Made by a program: the position numbers and the translations under genes | The notes under the pieces: generated by a model | The model's input: only the letters and a program-made list of their open reading frames with translations | What the model was told of the DNA's origin: nothing | Databases searched by the model: none | In this document: positions 16,696-24,840 of the stretch, in pieces | Layout: each line of letters opens with the position of its first letter | Position numbering within the stretch: the stretch's first letter is position 1 | DNA from: Chloroflexota bacterium | GTDB lineage: Bacteria > Chloroflexota > Chloroflexia > QHBQ01 | NCBI GenBank assembly: GCA_025355955.1 | Contig: JANXYP010000242.1 | Location: forward strand, 1 to 47,508 | Reading direction: 5' to 3' | DNA length: 47,508 bases

Positions 16696-17238
16696 TTATT
16701 TCTTATCGCCAATGTCGTCTATGTCAAGGGTGTTGATGAAGTCGCGGAAGACAGCCAGACCCTTATCAGTGGCCGTATCGTGAGCCTGGGCAAGGCCCAC
16801 ATCGTCAGCAATGCGATCGACATCGCTGATCGGGTTGCCTTCAATCGTCATGCTAGCGTGATCCATCACCGCATCCTCGACCAGGATGGGGGCATGGACG
16901 CGCACAGCAAGGGCAATTGCGTCGCTGGAGCGGCTGTCCACCTCGACGTGGCGACCGCCGACATCCAGCACGATGCGGGCATGGTAGACCTCATCGTGCA
17001 TCTCGCTAATCAGAATATGAGTGACTTGACCGCCCAGTTCGATGATGATATTTCGCATCAGATCGTGGGTTAGCGGGCGCGAGAACGGCACTTGTTGCAA
17101 CTCCTGGGCAATTGCATCCGCCTCATAAGGGCCAATCCAAATTGGCAGGTAGCGTTCGCGGTTGACATCACGGAGGATTACCACCCGCTGCTGGGTTACC
17201 AGGCTGACACGGATGCTTTCTATTCTAGTTTCAACCAT
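16696..17238 (-). CDS. bifunctional nuclease family protein (DUF151)
   Basis: The 180-residue product matches the BFN/DUF151 domain in its N-terminal 130 residues: VVILRDVNRERYLPIWIGPYEADAI, RPLTHDLMRNII, and DSRSSDAIALAVRVHAPILV. Family members have been described with DNase and RNase activity; the cellular role in bacteria is mostly unsettled. The acidic C-terminal 45 residues are variable. The ORF track begins at 17247, but AAGGAGG is spaced 9 nt from ATG 17238, which I prefer. The upstream gap holds only repeats. Confidence 0.9.
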   Translation of the reverse strand: MVETRIESIRVSLVTQQRVVILRDVNRERYLPIWIGPYEADAIAQELQQVPFSRPLTHDLMRNIIIELGGQVTHILISEMHDEVYHARIVLDVGGRHVEVDSRSSDAIALAVRVHAPILVEDAVMDHASMTIEGNPISDVDRIADDVGLAQAHDTATDKGLAVFRDFINTLDIDDIGDKK

Positions 17239-17381
17239 TTTACACACCCTCCTTCAGGGGCAACGCGAGTCTGGTTACGCCCGTGTGCAAAGGATAAGGA
17301 ACAGGGCAGGCAACGCTGCCTGCTAGCCAATTCTATTTTACAACCTTTCGCCCCATTTGCCAAATACCCTGGGCGTTTGGG

Positions 17382-17469
17382 GGGTGTTACGAGTTATTGG
17401 GTAAACGTAGGGGCGGGCCACCGCCCGCCCTGGTGAGCGAACAAGCTACCCAATAACTTTATCACACCC
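17382..17469. mobile_element. 88-bp inverted-repeat element with a family 1 palindrome core
   Basis: Imperfect arms GGGTGT...GTTATTGGGTA and TACCCAATAAC...ACACCC enclose a family 1 unit (17407-17432, GGGC/GCCC stem). The 16-mer ACCCTGGGCGTTTGGG occurs at 17366 and again at 17466, exactly 100 bp apart, flanking the element. The rest of the 17239-17835 gap holds repeats and no convincing gene. Confidence 0.65.
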
Positions 17470-17504
17470 TGGGCGTTTGGGTAGGGAGGTGGCAAAGTCG
17501 GCAC

Positions 17505-17573
17505 CCTGGGCCGGATAAATCCCCTCCCCTACAAGCACGAAACCGATGTAGGGGTGCAATAAATTGCGCCCTG
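17505..17573. repeat. two further family 1 palindromes
   Basis: A degenerate unit (17505-17532, CCGGATAAATCCCC type) and a second unit (17548-17573) with a GTGCAAT/ATTGCGC stem. The second keeps the GTAGGGG and CCCTG ends. Confidence 0.7.
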
Positions 17574-17794
17574 ATGAGCGTGCCAGTTCCTTGAATTAGC
17601 GCCATCGCTTAGTAGCGCTGCAACGATCGGAGCTTCGCTCCCAGCCCTCACTAACCTGGCGGCGTGCCGCTATTCCCCAGAGCGGTTGCACAGTCGGCAT
17701 ATTTATAGGTTGATTACGGCGCAGCCAGCGGTGGCACAAACATTGCCCATAGTTTTAGCGGCGAACGTTGGCTCATCCACGCAGCAGCCACAAT

Positions 17795-17818
17795 TTAAAA
17801 TCTAAAATCTAAAATCAC
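17795..17818. repeat. heptamer array (AAAATCT)n before the dps-like gene
   Basis: Three copies of AAAATCT about 20 nt upstream of the Dps-like start, just before its GAGGGAG ribosome binding site. Confidence 0.7.
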
Positions 17819-17835
17819 AAGAGGGAGACAAACTA

Positions 17836-18459
17836 ATGGTTAGCCATGCAACAACGAAGCGCGGCAATAGTAACGGTAATAACGAGGCGCAGCCGATCCT
17901 CAATCAGCGTGGGCGGGAGCTGCAGAAGTACGGCACCCTGCGCGACCTGCCCATTGGCATGGATCGCAAAGTGCGTGGGGAAAGTTGTGAGCTACTTAAC
18001 CAGATTTTGGCCGATACGGCTATTCTGTATAATCTGTACAAAAAGCACCACTGGCTGGTGGCAGGCCACACCTTCTACCAGTTGCACCTGCTGTTCGACA
18101 AGCACGCCGAGGAGCAACTGGAATTGGTAGACCTGCTGGCCGAGCGGGTGCAGTCGCTGGGCGGCATCGCAGTCAGCGACCCGCGCCACGTGGCCGAAAT
18201 CACCAAGATCGAGCGACCACCGAACGGCGCAGAGGAGGTGCCGGAGATGATCTCGCGGCTGCTAGAGGCCCACGAGATCATCATCAAGGAGACGCGCGCG
18301 GCGGTTGAAAAGACCGAGGAGAGCAAGGACTGGGGCAGCAACGACATCCTGATGAGCGATGTGCTGCGCCGCAACGAACTGCAGGTATGGTTCGTCGCCG
18401 AACACCTGGTGGACGCGCCGCTGGTGCATGAAAGCGGCAACAGTAGCAGGGAGAGATAA
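17836..18459 (+). CDS. dps: Dps/ferritin-like DNA-protection protein
   Basis: The 207-residue product has the Dps core KKHHWLVAGHTFYQLHLLFDKHAEEQLELVD followed by LLAERVQSLGG. The spaced His, His, Asp and Glu residues are those forming the inter-subunit ferroxidase site in Dps. Dps proteins oxidise iron with peroxide and shield DNA. The N-terminal 35 residues are polar and disordered-looking, as in Dps forms that bind DNA with their tails. Start at ATG 17836 with GAGGGAG upstream. It is a single-gene unit with a terminator directly downstream; an AAAATCT heptamer array sits in the leader. Confidence 0.8.
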   Translation: MVSHATTKRGNSNGNNEAQPILNQRGRELQKYGTLRDLPIGMDRKVRGESCELLNQILADTAILYNLYKKHHWLVAGHTFYQLHLLFDKHAEEQLELVDLLAERVQSLGGIAVSDPRHVAEITKIERPPNGAEEVPEMISRLLEAHEIIIKETRAAVEKTEESKDWGSNDILMSDVLRRNELQVWFVAEHLVDAPLVHESGNSSRER

Positions 18460-18502
18460 AGGCTGGTTCGTCCTCGCCTAATTTTCCCTCATCACAATAA
18501 GT

Positions 18503-18538
18503 GCGGGGCGCGCCATTGGTGCGCCCCGCTTTAATTTT
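18503..18538. terminator. intrinsic terminator between convergent genes
   Basis: GCGGGGCGC and GCGCCCCGC pair around a 9-nt loop and are followed by TTTAATTTT. It ends the Dps-like transcript and overlaps the last codons of the convergent flippase gene. Confidence 0.8.
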
Positions 18539-19805
18539 GCCCGACCACATGATAGATCCGCGCCGCGTAAAACGCCAGCGTCAACGTTTCGGCTAGCGCC
18601 AACGCGGCCGCCGCACCTGACGGTCCGCCCCACACCACCAGTGGACCGACCAGGGCGACGCGCAGAAGCAGGTTGCTGGCCTGAATGACGTTGACGTAAC
18701 GCTCGTCCTGGTTGGCGTAGAGATAGTAGGAGCAGGCGGCGTTGAGCAATAGGGGGAGATTGACCCAGACCATCAGGCGCAGGATTTGGGCGCTGTACTG
18801 ATACTGCGGGCCGAAGGTGTAGTAGACAAGCGGCGAGCTGATCAGAGCGGTGAAGCCTGCAGCGAGGCAGGCGTAGCCTGCTAGCAGCAGCAGCGAACGA
18901 CGCAAAGTGGCAGTAGCTTCGCGGCGGCTAGTGGCGGCCCGCTGCGCCAGGGTGGGCAAGAGCGCGCCGAAGAAGGCGTTGGGTGGCAGGCGCATCGCAT
19001 CGAAGAACTTGAGGTTGACCGCATACAGCCCTGCCGCTGACGCGCCACTGATCGGGTAGATGTAGAACAAATCCACTCGTGTGCCGAGCGTACTCAAACC
19101 CCCGGCCAGCGCGAAAGGCAGCGCCCGCCGCAGCAGCGACTTTAGCACAATGCCCTCTTTGTCAGGTGGTGGGGCGAGGCGGCGGTAGAGCAGCCAGGCC
19201 GCCAGCGCCTGTAGCGACTGCCCGATGCTGAACACCAGCAGCAGGTGGGCCAGACTACCTCCCAGCAGGATAACCGCCCAATAACCCGCCAGCATCAAGC
19301 TGAGGGTGCCAAGCGACAGACCCAGCACGATGTCCATCCGCTGCCAGCCGCGAAACAGGGCGATGAAGACGCTGTTGAACTGCAAGGGCAGCACCGCTAG
19401 CGCCGCCATGCGGAGGCCATCTTGCACCGCGCTGCTCTGGGACAAATTCGGCGCTAGAAGCAGCAACCCGCCTGCGATAAGCGCCGCGATGACCAGTTTG
19501 ATGCGTAGCATCAGCTCGACGTAGGGGCGACTGCGGCGCGGCACGGCGGCAACATCGCGGGTGAGCAAACTGTCCAGTCCCACCTCGGCGGCGATGTCAA
19601 TCGTGCTGAGGATGGCGGTGATGAACACGTAGTCGCCGAAGCGGGCGCTGCCCAGCCCCCGCCCGATAATCAGGCTGATCAAGAAGCCGATGGTCGCCCC
19701 GCCCAGGTTGGAGACTAGCAGGATCGCCGAGCCAAACGCCAGCTTTGCGTCTGCTCCCAGTCGTTTGTGTAGCGATACGCCAATCGCGGCCAGCCACTGC
19801 CTCAC
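18531..19805 (-). CDS. polysaccharide flippase (Wzx/MATE-like)
   Basis: The 424-residue polytopic protein has about 12 membrane helices and the pattern of the polysaccharide transport (Wzx/RfbX) group. Features include SNLGGATIGFLISLIIGRGLG near the start, GGLSTLGTRVDLFYIYPISG in the middle, and long C-terminal helices. Such proteins flip lipid-linked sugars across the membrane. GTG 19805 overlaps the TGA of the upstream methyltransferase, so the two are co-translated. With the GT-C and GT2 genes nearby this suggests envelope glycan export. The stop codon lies within the terminator hairpin shared with the Dps-like gene. Confidence 0.8.
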   Translation of the reverse strand: MRQWLAAIGVSLHKRLGADAKLAFGSAILLVSNLGGATIGFLISLIIGRGLGSARFGDYVFITAILSTIDIAAEVGLDSLLTRDVAAVPRRSRPYVELMLRIKLVIAALIAGGLLLLAPNLSQSSAVQDGLRMAALAVLPLQFNSVFIALFRGWQRMDIVLGLSLGTLSLMLAGYWAVILLGGSLAHLLLVFSIGQSLQALAAWLLYRRLAPPPDKEGIVLKSLLRRALPFALAGGLSTLGTRVDLFYIYPISGASAAGLYAVNLKFFDAMRLPPNAFFGALLPTLAQRAATSRREATATLRRSLLLLAGYACLAAGFTALISSPLVYYTFGPQYQYSAQILRLMVWVNLPLLLNAACSYYLYANQDERYVNVIQASNLLLRVALVGPLVVWGGPSGAAAALALAETLTLAFYAARIYHVVGQN

Positions 19806-20794
19806 CCATCACCGTCTTTGTAGGCGAAGACAATGGGGAAGGTTGGTGGCTCACCCCTGCGGCGCAGCCGCTGCATCAGCCCACCCCACCATGCGCCCAC
19901 GCTAACCGCGCCCTTGCGCCACTGTCCACGCCAATCGATGCGCCCCAGACCGGCGGCGGTCGACGCTTCGGCGAAGCGCTGATAGCTGAGGAAGCTGCCC
20001 GCCGCGTCGGTCGGCTGGTGATAGCGGCGATACGCCTCGCGCCGCGCCGCCACCATCTGCTCACCAGCGGCCAGGTCGCTGAAGAACGGGCTATCCAGTG
20101 TGATCAACACCCCTCCGGGGCGCAACACCCGCGCCGCCTCGCGCAACGCCGCATCAAGCGCTGTGGTATAGTGCAGGCTGGCGTTGGCAATGACCGCATC
20201 GAACTGCCCATCCTGCAAGGGTAGGTTCGCCATTTCGCCCTCGGCGCGGGCGAAGCGGGTTGCCTGGCGATTGAAGTAGACGCGAGCGACTGGCAGACCA
20301 TCGGCAGGATGCATATTGATATCCACCGCGCAGACTGCGTGGCCCGCCTCAGCCAGCCGCCGACTCATCCAGCCATTGCCTGCCCCCAGATCGAGGATGC
20401 ATAGCGGAGCAGGATAGCGACTGTCCAGGTGCGCGACCATTGCGCGGTAGTTGCGCCCGCGCATCTTCCAGGTGGCGTTGTACAGCCCACTCAGATCGTA
20501 ATCGGGCAGGGCCAGGTAGTAGGCGGCATTAGCGTCGAGGTCGGAGTCCGGCTCAGGCCGCGCCCAGCCCTCCGCCTCGCGCACCTTCGTGTATGCCTGC
20601 AGAAACCGCGCCTGCTGCTGCCGCCCTGCCATCGACAACAGCAGCCAGATACCATCCTGCTGCCCAAAGCGGTGGCCGCTAGCGCAGGCGAGCTGTTCCC
20701 CATCTTGCGTGAGCGGGGCGTGACATTCGGGGCAGCGATAGGCGAAGACCGGGATGGCCTTCGCCTTAGTTTCTTTATGAATCTGGTTGGTCAT
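19802..20794 (-). CDS. SAM-dependent methyltransferase with N-terminal zinc ribbon
   Basis: The 330-residue product begins with a zinc-ribbon-like segment (YRCPECHAPL...CASGHRFG, residues about 19-45). A class I methyltransferase domain follows: motif I LDLGAGNGWMSRRL, an acidic residue in VDINMH, FDAVIANASLHY, and LRPGGVLITLD. The arrangement recalls RlmA-type rRNA methyltransferases, but the segment between the two domains is longer and the substrate is unclear. It is coupled to the flippase by a 4-bp overlap, which could point to modification of a glycan precursor. The upstream PLD-like gene ends 22 bp away, so they probably share a transcript. Confidence 0.8.
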   Translation of the reverse strand: MTNQIHKETKAKAIPVFAYRCPECHAPLTQDGEQLACASGHRFGQQDGIWLLLSMAGRQQQARFLQAYTKVREAEGWARPEPDSDLDANAAYYLALPDYDLSGLYNATWKMRGRNYRAMVAHLDSRYPAPLCILDLGAGNGWMSRRLAEAGHAVCAVDINMHPADGLPVARVYFNRQATRFARAEGEMANLPLQDGQFDAVIANASLHYTTALDAALREAARVLRPGGVLITLDSPFFSDLAAGEQMVAARREAYRRYHQPTDAAGSFLSYQRFAEASTAAGLGRIDWRGQWRKGAVSVGAWWGGLMQRLRRRGEPPTFPIVFAYKDGDG

Positions 20795-20815
20795 ATAATG
20801 ATCGGCGCTTCATGG

Positions 20816-22015
20816 TTAGGGCGTGGGGGTACGGCGCGGACGGCGGGTAGAACGCGGCCTGGGATTGCTGCCGGTGCCACCACTGCTGGCGTTGGCGGTG
20901 GTGTTGCCCCAGTCGGTGTTGAAGGTCTCGCTCAACTTGGTAACGATGTTTGCATCGTTCATGATGATACCTGCCTCGCGGTTCTGATCCAGAGAGGCAG
21001 AGGAGATGTTCTCCGAGCCGATCCAGCCAATCTGGTTGTCGACCACGAAGATCTTGGCGTGCATATATAGGCTGCTGCTGAAGCCAACCTGCACGCCTCC
21101 CTGGGTAAGCGTGGCAATGCCGGAACTGTTGCTGTCGCTGCTGCTGGTTGGTTTGTTGGTGATTAGCTGTACCTGCACCCCGCGTCGTGCTGCACTGACC
21201 AGCCGATTGACCACATCGGGATCCTGCGTTTCTTCGCACTCCACATACAGGGTTTGCTTGGCGCTGTCGATCAAATGGTCGAAAGTGGCCCGCGAATTGA
21301 TTGGACTCCAGACCAGGTTGGCGTGGCTGAGATCGGGTTGGGCGCGCTGCCAGTCGGCATCGAACACCGTCGCTACCTCGCGCACATCGGCGGGGTTGGT
21401 GTCAATCACGCCATACTCGCGGTTTTTGATGAAGGCCGAGTGGGTGGCATTGGCGGTGGTGATAATCGCGGCGCTATCGTCAATCACAAAGCTCTTCTGG
21501 TGGGTGAGCGCGAAGGTGGGGTTGGACCAATTTACCTGGATGCCCGCATTCTTTAGTTGGCCGTAAACCGTGTTGGTGTTGCCGCCCCCGCCAAATGGAT
21601 GCTGCTCCAACATCACCCGCACGCTGAGACCGCGATTCTGTGCGGCAATCAGTTCGTTGATGATGTCGCGCTCGGTGAGCAGGTACATCACCATGCGGAT
21701 TGACTTGCGGGCGTTGCGTAGCTGGTCGACTATGGGCTGGTCACCGTCGTCGGGGGTGATGAACAGGCTGAGGGAGCCGCCACCACTATTTGAGCCAACG
21801 TTGCCAAAGCCATTATTGTTGTTGCCATTATTCGCAGCGGTGGTGGGGATTGCGCCGTAGACGGTGCCGCCGCTACCGCTGTTGTTGTTGCTACCACTGT
21901 TGCTGCCGCTGTTGCTGCCGGGGCTGGAGTTGCCAGAGAGGTCACAACCTGCCATTATCAGGCAGGCGCAGAGGAGCAGCAGGGCGATAATTGGTCGGTT
22001 CCTCCTGGTATTCAT
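20816..22015 (-). CDS. secreted phospholipase-D-like lipoprotein
   Basis: The 399-residue product has a lipoprotein signal (IALLLLCACLIMAGC) and a Ser/Gly/Asn-rich linker. Two phospholipase-D-type domains carry the HKD motifs HQKSFVID (first half) and HAKIFVVD (second half), each followed by the usual Gly/Ser and N residues (TTANATH; GSENISS). Both catalytic halves are complete, so a phosphodiesterase acting outside the membrane is likely: phospholipase, cardiolipin-synthase-like or nuclease. The tail is Arg/Pro-rich. The start is ATG 22015, which overlaps the stop of the upstream gene (TGATG), so coupled translation is expected. Confidence 0.85.
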   Translation of the reverse strand: MNTRRNRPIIALLLLCACLIMAGCDLSGNSSPGSNSGSNSGSNNNSGSGGTVYGAIPTTAANNGNNNNGFGNVGSNSGGGSLSLFITPDDGDQPIVDQLRNARKSIRMVMYLLTERDIINELIAAQNRGLSVRVMLEQHPFGGGGNTNTVYGQLKNAGIQVNWSNPTFALTHQKSFVIDDSAAIITTANATHSAFIKNREYGVIDTNPADVREVATVFDADWQRAQPDLSHANLVWSPINSRATFDHLIDSAKQTLYVECEETQDPDVVNRLVSAARRGVQVQLITNKPTSSSDSNSSGIATLTQGGVQVGFSSSLYMHAKIFVVDNQIGWIGSENISSASLDQNREAGIIMNDANIVTKLSETFNTDWGNTTANASSGGTGSNPRPRSTRRPRRTPTP

Positions 22016-22482
22016 CAATTACTATCTCCTTTGAGGAAATCGCTGGCGCTAACCCGCCCGCTGTTATCAGCAGCGGTAGGCTGCGCGGAAGGAGCAATCG
22101 CAGGCGGTACAGGACGCGGGTTGCTAGCATGGGCGATGCCGCTGACAATGGGGCGACCAGCAGCGAGGCGATCGATGTCGGGCAACAGGGTGGTAATGTC
22201 GCTGGCATCCTGCAAGGTGGTAGTGAGATTGACCGTTAGCTGCCCCTGCTGCACGATGGTGTAGGTCATATTGCCTGCCTGCTGGCGCTGCTCACTTTCA
22301 TCGCCACCCGACGTAATCTGAGCGCGCACCGCCCCGCCACTATCAATGAACAGCGTCACCACCTGGCTGCCGCGATCGAGGCGCGCCTGTATCAGGTTCG
22401 GTTCACCACCCACCAGGTCGTAGCCTGCCTTTTGCAATGCCCCACTAATTGTGCTGCGGTCGGTGTTCAGGTTAATTGCCAT
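22015..22482 (-). CDS. hypothetical protein, co-translated with the PLD-like gene
   Basis: 155 residues, no signal peptide or membrane helix. The first 100 residues look like a compact alpha/beta domain (ALQKAGYDLVGGEPNLIQAR, VVTLFIDSGGAVRAQIT); the last 50 are Pro/Ala-rich and disordered-looking. I do not recognise the family. Start ATG 22482 is preceded by AAAGGAGG. The overlap with the PLD-like gene argues for a linked role, perhaps as a cytoplasmic partner. Confidence 0.7.
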   Translation of the reverse strand: MAINLNTDRSTISGALQKAGYDLVGGEPNLIQARLDRGSQVVTLFIDSGGAVRAQITSGGDESEQRQQAGNMTYTIVQQGQLTVNLTTTLQDASDITTLLPDIDRLAAGRPIVSGIAHASNPRPVPPAIAPSAQPTAADNSGRVSASDFLKGDSN

Positions 22483-22550
22483 CGCTGCCTCCTTTGTGGG
22501 GAGAGTGCCATCTGCCCCACGAACGTTTTATGGACAAATGCCAACTGCTC

Positions 22551-23009
22551 CTACGGATGTTTCTCAATGCCGCTTACATACCAGAGGTCGGTGCTGAAGG
22601 TGGTGGTGATAAGCAACCCTGGTCCGCCACTCACCGTAAGGCTGACGTATAGGTTGGTCGCCGAGGGCGATGTTGCCATTGTGTCCGCAACTACCGTGCC
22701 AACAGCATCCTTTACGCTCACCCCGCTGTACTGGGGGTTGGCCTGAGTCACGCCCAGCCTGGCCCGTTCGCCATCGAAGTAGGTGTTGTCGAACACAGTC
22801 TGCTTGAACTGATCAGGGTCGCGCAAGGCCCGCGCCCGATCGTAGTCTTTGTCGGCAATGGCGGAAACGTAGTCGGTCGCCGCGCCCGCTGCCGTGTGCG
22901 ACCCCTTGTTCGCCTCCATGCCACACCCCGCCACGCTCATCGCCAGCGTGATAATCACCAGTGCCAGGCCAGCAACCCTCAGCCTCGATTCAATGCCCCA
23001 TTGTCGCAA
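22551..23009 (-). CDS. small lipoprotein
   Basis: 152 residues with a lipoprotein signal ending in the lipobox SVAGC. The mature domain contains ATDYVSAIADKDYDRARALRD, typical of small DUF4878/NTF2-like extracytoplasmic domains, and a beta-rich C-terminus. Start TTG 23009 follows GGGGAG at good spacing. It lies 68 bp upstream of the 22482 gene, with a repeat-like sequence in that gap. Function unknown. Confidence 0.7.
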   Translation of the reverse strand: MRQWGIESRLRVAGLALVIITLAMSVAGCGMEANKGSHTAAGAATDYVSAIADKDYDRARALRDPDQFKQTVFDNTYFDGERARLGVTQANPQYSGVSVKDAVGTVVADTMATSPSATNLYVSLTVSGGPGLLITTTFSTDLWYVSGIEKHP

Positions 23010-23031
23010 TCTTCGCTCCCCAGTTTGATAA

Positions 23032-23118
23032 GGCCGAACAACGGTTCGCCCCTACAGAATGACCACACCCTGGTGGCAACTGCGTAACTGCTAAGGGCGA
23101 ACCGCGGTTCGCCCCTAC
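23032..23118. repeat. two family 1 palindromes
   Basis: Units at 23032-23056 and 23094-23118 with GGCGAAC/GTTCGCC stems, both oriented with CCCCTAC at the right end. They occupy most of the gap between the small lipoprotein and the DinB-like gene. Confidence 0.8.
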
Positions 23119-23158
23119 GAATCACGGAACGGTTTAACAGACACCAACTCAAAACACA

Positions 23159-23635
23159 TCACTTTTTCACCAGAGCCTTCTCCAACTCCTCGGCGTGCTG
23201 GGTCTGGTGAATGGCAATGACCTTGAAGATGCCGCCTACAGTGATTGGCTTGACCACTGGATGCACGGTGGGGAAGGCCATCTGCTCGTCGCTCACCTCA
23301 TCGAGGAAGCTGAGAGTGGCAGCCCGTACCGCATCGAGTTCAGCCTGAAGCTGGGCCACACTCTTGTCGGCTTGCTTGCGGGCCTGGCCCTGGTTGTAAC
23401 GGTGGAGGTCGAAGTCGTCAGGCATAGTGGGTGGTTGGCCCGCCGCGCTGCGTTTCGCGTTGAAGATCATGCCGCGCTCGGCGCTCATCAAGTGGCCGAG
23501 CATATCGCGGGCCACCCAGCCCTCTTCGCCGGTGATGAGCGTGTTCCACTCCTCGTCGCTCAGTTGTGCAGCGGCCTCGTGGTATCGCACCATGCTGCGC
23601 TCCAGGCTGGCCCGCAGTTTCTCCTTGTCCGCCAT
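23159..23635 (-). CDS. DinB-superfamily protein
   Basis: 158 residues, predicted as a four-helix bundle. The spaced His residues of the DinB/YfiT metal site are visible: H in MLGHLMSAE and two in HQTQHAEELEK. DinB-like proteins are often metal-dependent thiol transferases or hydrolases; the substrate is unknown. Start ATG 23635 after AAAAGGAG. It lies 15 bp downstream of the zinc-ribbon protein gene. Confidence 0.8.
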   Translation of the reverse strand: MADKEKLRASLERSMVRYHEAAAQLSDEEWNTLITGEEGWVARDMLGHLMSAERGMIFNAKRSAAGQPPTMPDDFDLHRYNQGQARKQADKSVAQLQAELDAVRAATLSFLDEVSDEQMAFPTVHPVVKPITVGGIFKVIAIHQTQHAEELEKALVKK

Positions 23636-23650
23636 ATAAACTCCTTTTCG

Positions 23651-24715
23651 CTAGTTACCGCTAGGTGGTGCCTGAATATTGAAGGGGCCGTTGAGGTTGC
23701 TCCACTTGATGGTCAGATTGGTAGTCTTGTCGGTTGTGATCACCTTCATTTGACAGACGCGCGAGCCGTCGGTCGCCGCCCAAAGGTCGACGGTTCCGCT
23801 AGCGCTGCCGCTGCCCGCGCTGAGGCCGGATAGATCGTTAAGGCCAGTGCTGATGTGTTTGCAACTGCTGCCGTCAATCGTATCAGTGGTGGGGCTACCG
23901 TCCTTGAGCTTGTCCTTGACCTGGTCTATACTGCTGCTGTTGAGGCTGCTCCACATTGCGGTAAACTGGTTTAGGCCACTGGTGATGCTTGCCGCGGAGC
24001 TACCTGCATTGGTGAACGTTGTGCCGTTATCAGTGCTGACATAACTGTTGCTGCCAACCGAGATAACCTGAACGCTCTGACCTGCGGTACTAACGGTCAG
24101 GCTGCTCTTGTTGTTGGTAAGGTCGAGATCACCAACCATGGTCAGGGCTGTGCCAGATGTAGTGCCGTTCACGTCGAGATGGTAGCTCTTCGCTCCCTGC
24201 ATATTGGCGACTGCCTGCTTCAGCAGATCGGCGTTGCTAGAGCTAGCGCCATTGCCGTCATTGCCGTTATTGCTATTGCCATTATCGGTCGAGGTGGCCG
24301 TAGCTTGTGCGATGCCACCCCCATTGCTCGGTGGGTTCGAGGCCGTGTTGTTGGCCTTGCCGCTATTGTTGAGCAGCAGCACCGTGACCACGGTGATGAC
24401 TACCAACAGCGCAACTATCCCGCCGATAATCAATGGCAGCGGGCTGCTGCGCCTGGCCTGCACGGGTGGCATAGCGTTATATATTGGCGGTGGGGGATTA
24501 TAAGCCGGTGGTGGCGCGATTGGGCCGCCAGTCTGGTATGGTGGCTGGCTTTGGTATGACGGCTGGTTGACCGTTGGTGGTGGGGTGATAAAAGGTTGGC
24601 TGGTTACGGGCGGCTGGCTGGCGATTGCGGGCAGCGCCGCACCGCATTCACCGCAGAACTGCTCACCAGCTTGCGCGGGCGTGCCGCAGTTGGCGCAGAT
24701 CCTCTGATTTTGCAT
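23651..24715 (-). CDS. zinc-ribbon membrane protein with LppX/LprG-like outer domain
   Basis: 354 residues: an N-terminal zinc ribbon (CANCGTPAQAGEQFCGEC), a Pro/Gln-rich segment, one membrane helix (LPLIIGGIVALLVVITVVTVLLL), a Ser/Asn linker, and an extracytoplasmic domain (ANMQGAKSYHLDVNGTTSG and following) like that of LppX/LprG-type lipoproteins. These bind or carry lipids in other bacteria. The same outer domain occurs in the upstream lipoprotein gene, so the pair may be related in function. Start ATG 24715 after AGGAGG. Confidence 0.75.
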   Translation of the reverse strand: MQNQRICANCGTPAQAGEQFCGECGAALPAIASQPPVTSQPFITPPPTVNQPSYQSQPPYQTGGPIAPPPAYNPPPPIYNAMPPVQARRSSPLPLIIGGIVALLVVITVVTVLLLNNSGKANNTASNPPSNGGGIAQATATSTDNGNSNNGNDGNGASSSNADLLKQAVANMQGAKSYHLDVNGTTSGTALTMVGDLDLTNNKSSLTVSTAGQSVQVISVGSNSYVSTDNGTTFTNAGSSAASITSGLNQFTAMWSSLNSSSIDQVKDKLKDGSPTTDTIDGSSCKHISTGLNDLSGLSAGSGSASGTVDLWAATDGSRVCQMKVITTDKTTNLTIKWSNLNGPFNIQAPPSGN

Positions 24716-24794
24716 CTTTCCTCCTGTGTAGCTTTAACTCTGATCGTCACTTATAATTTGCCTCGCTCTGATTATACACCAAGCGTCGGATATA

Positions 24795-24829
24795 GCAAAG
24801 CGGGGGCGCACAACCGCTCGCCCCCGCTT
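24795..24829 (-). terminator. hairpin between the two LppX-like genes
   Basis: On the minus strand AGCGGGGGCG pairs with CGCCCCCGCT and is followed by TTTG. A partial or leaky terminator downstream of the 25677 gene. Confidence 0.5.
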
Positions 24830-24840
24830 CTGTCTCCACC

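Noticed and set aside
17574-17794. Possible RNA gene or riboswitch before the dps-like gene
   Set aside because: Some GC-rich inverted stretches, but no recognisable class; nothing supports it beyond decayed repeats.
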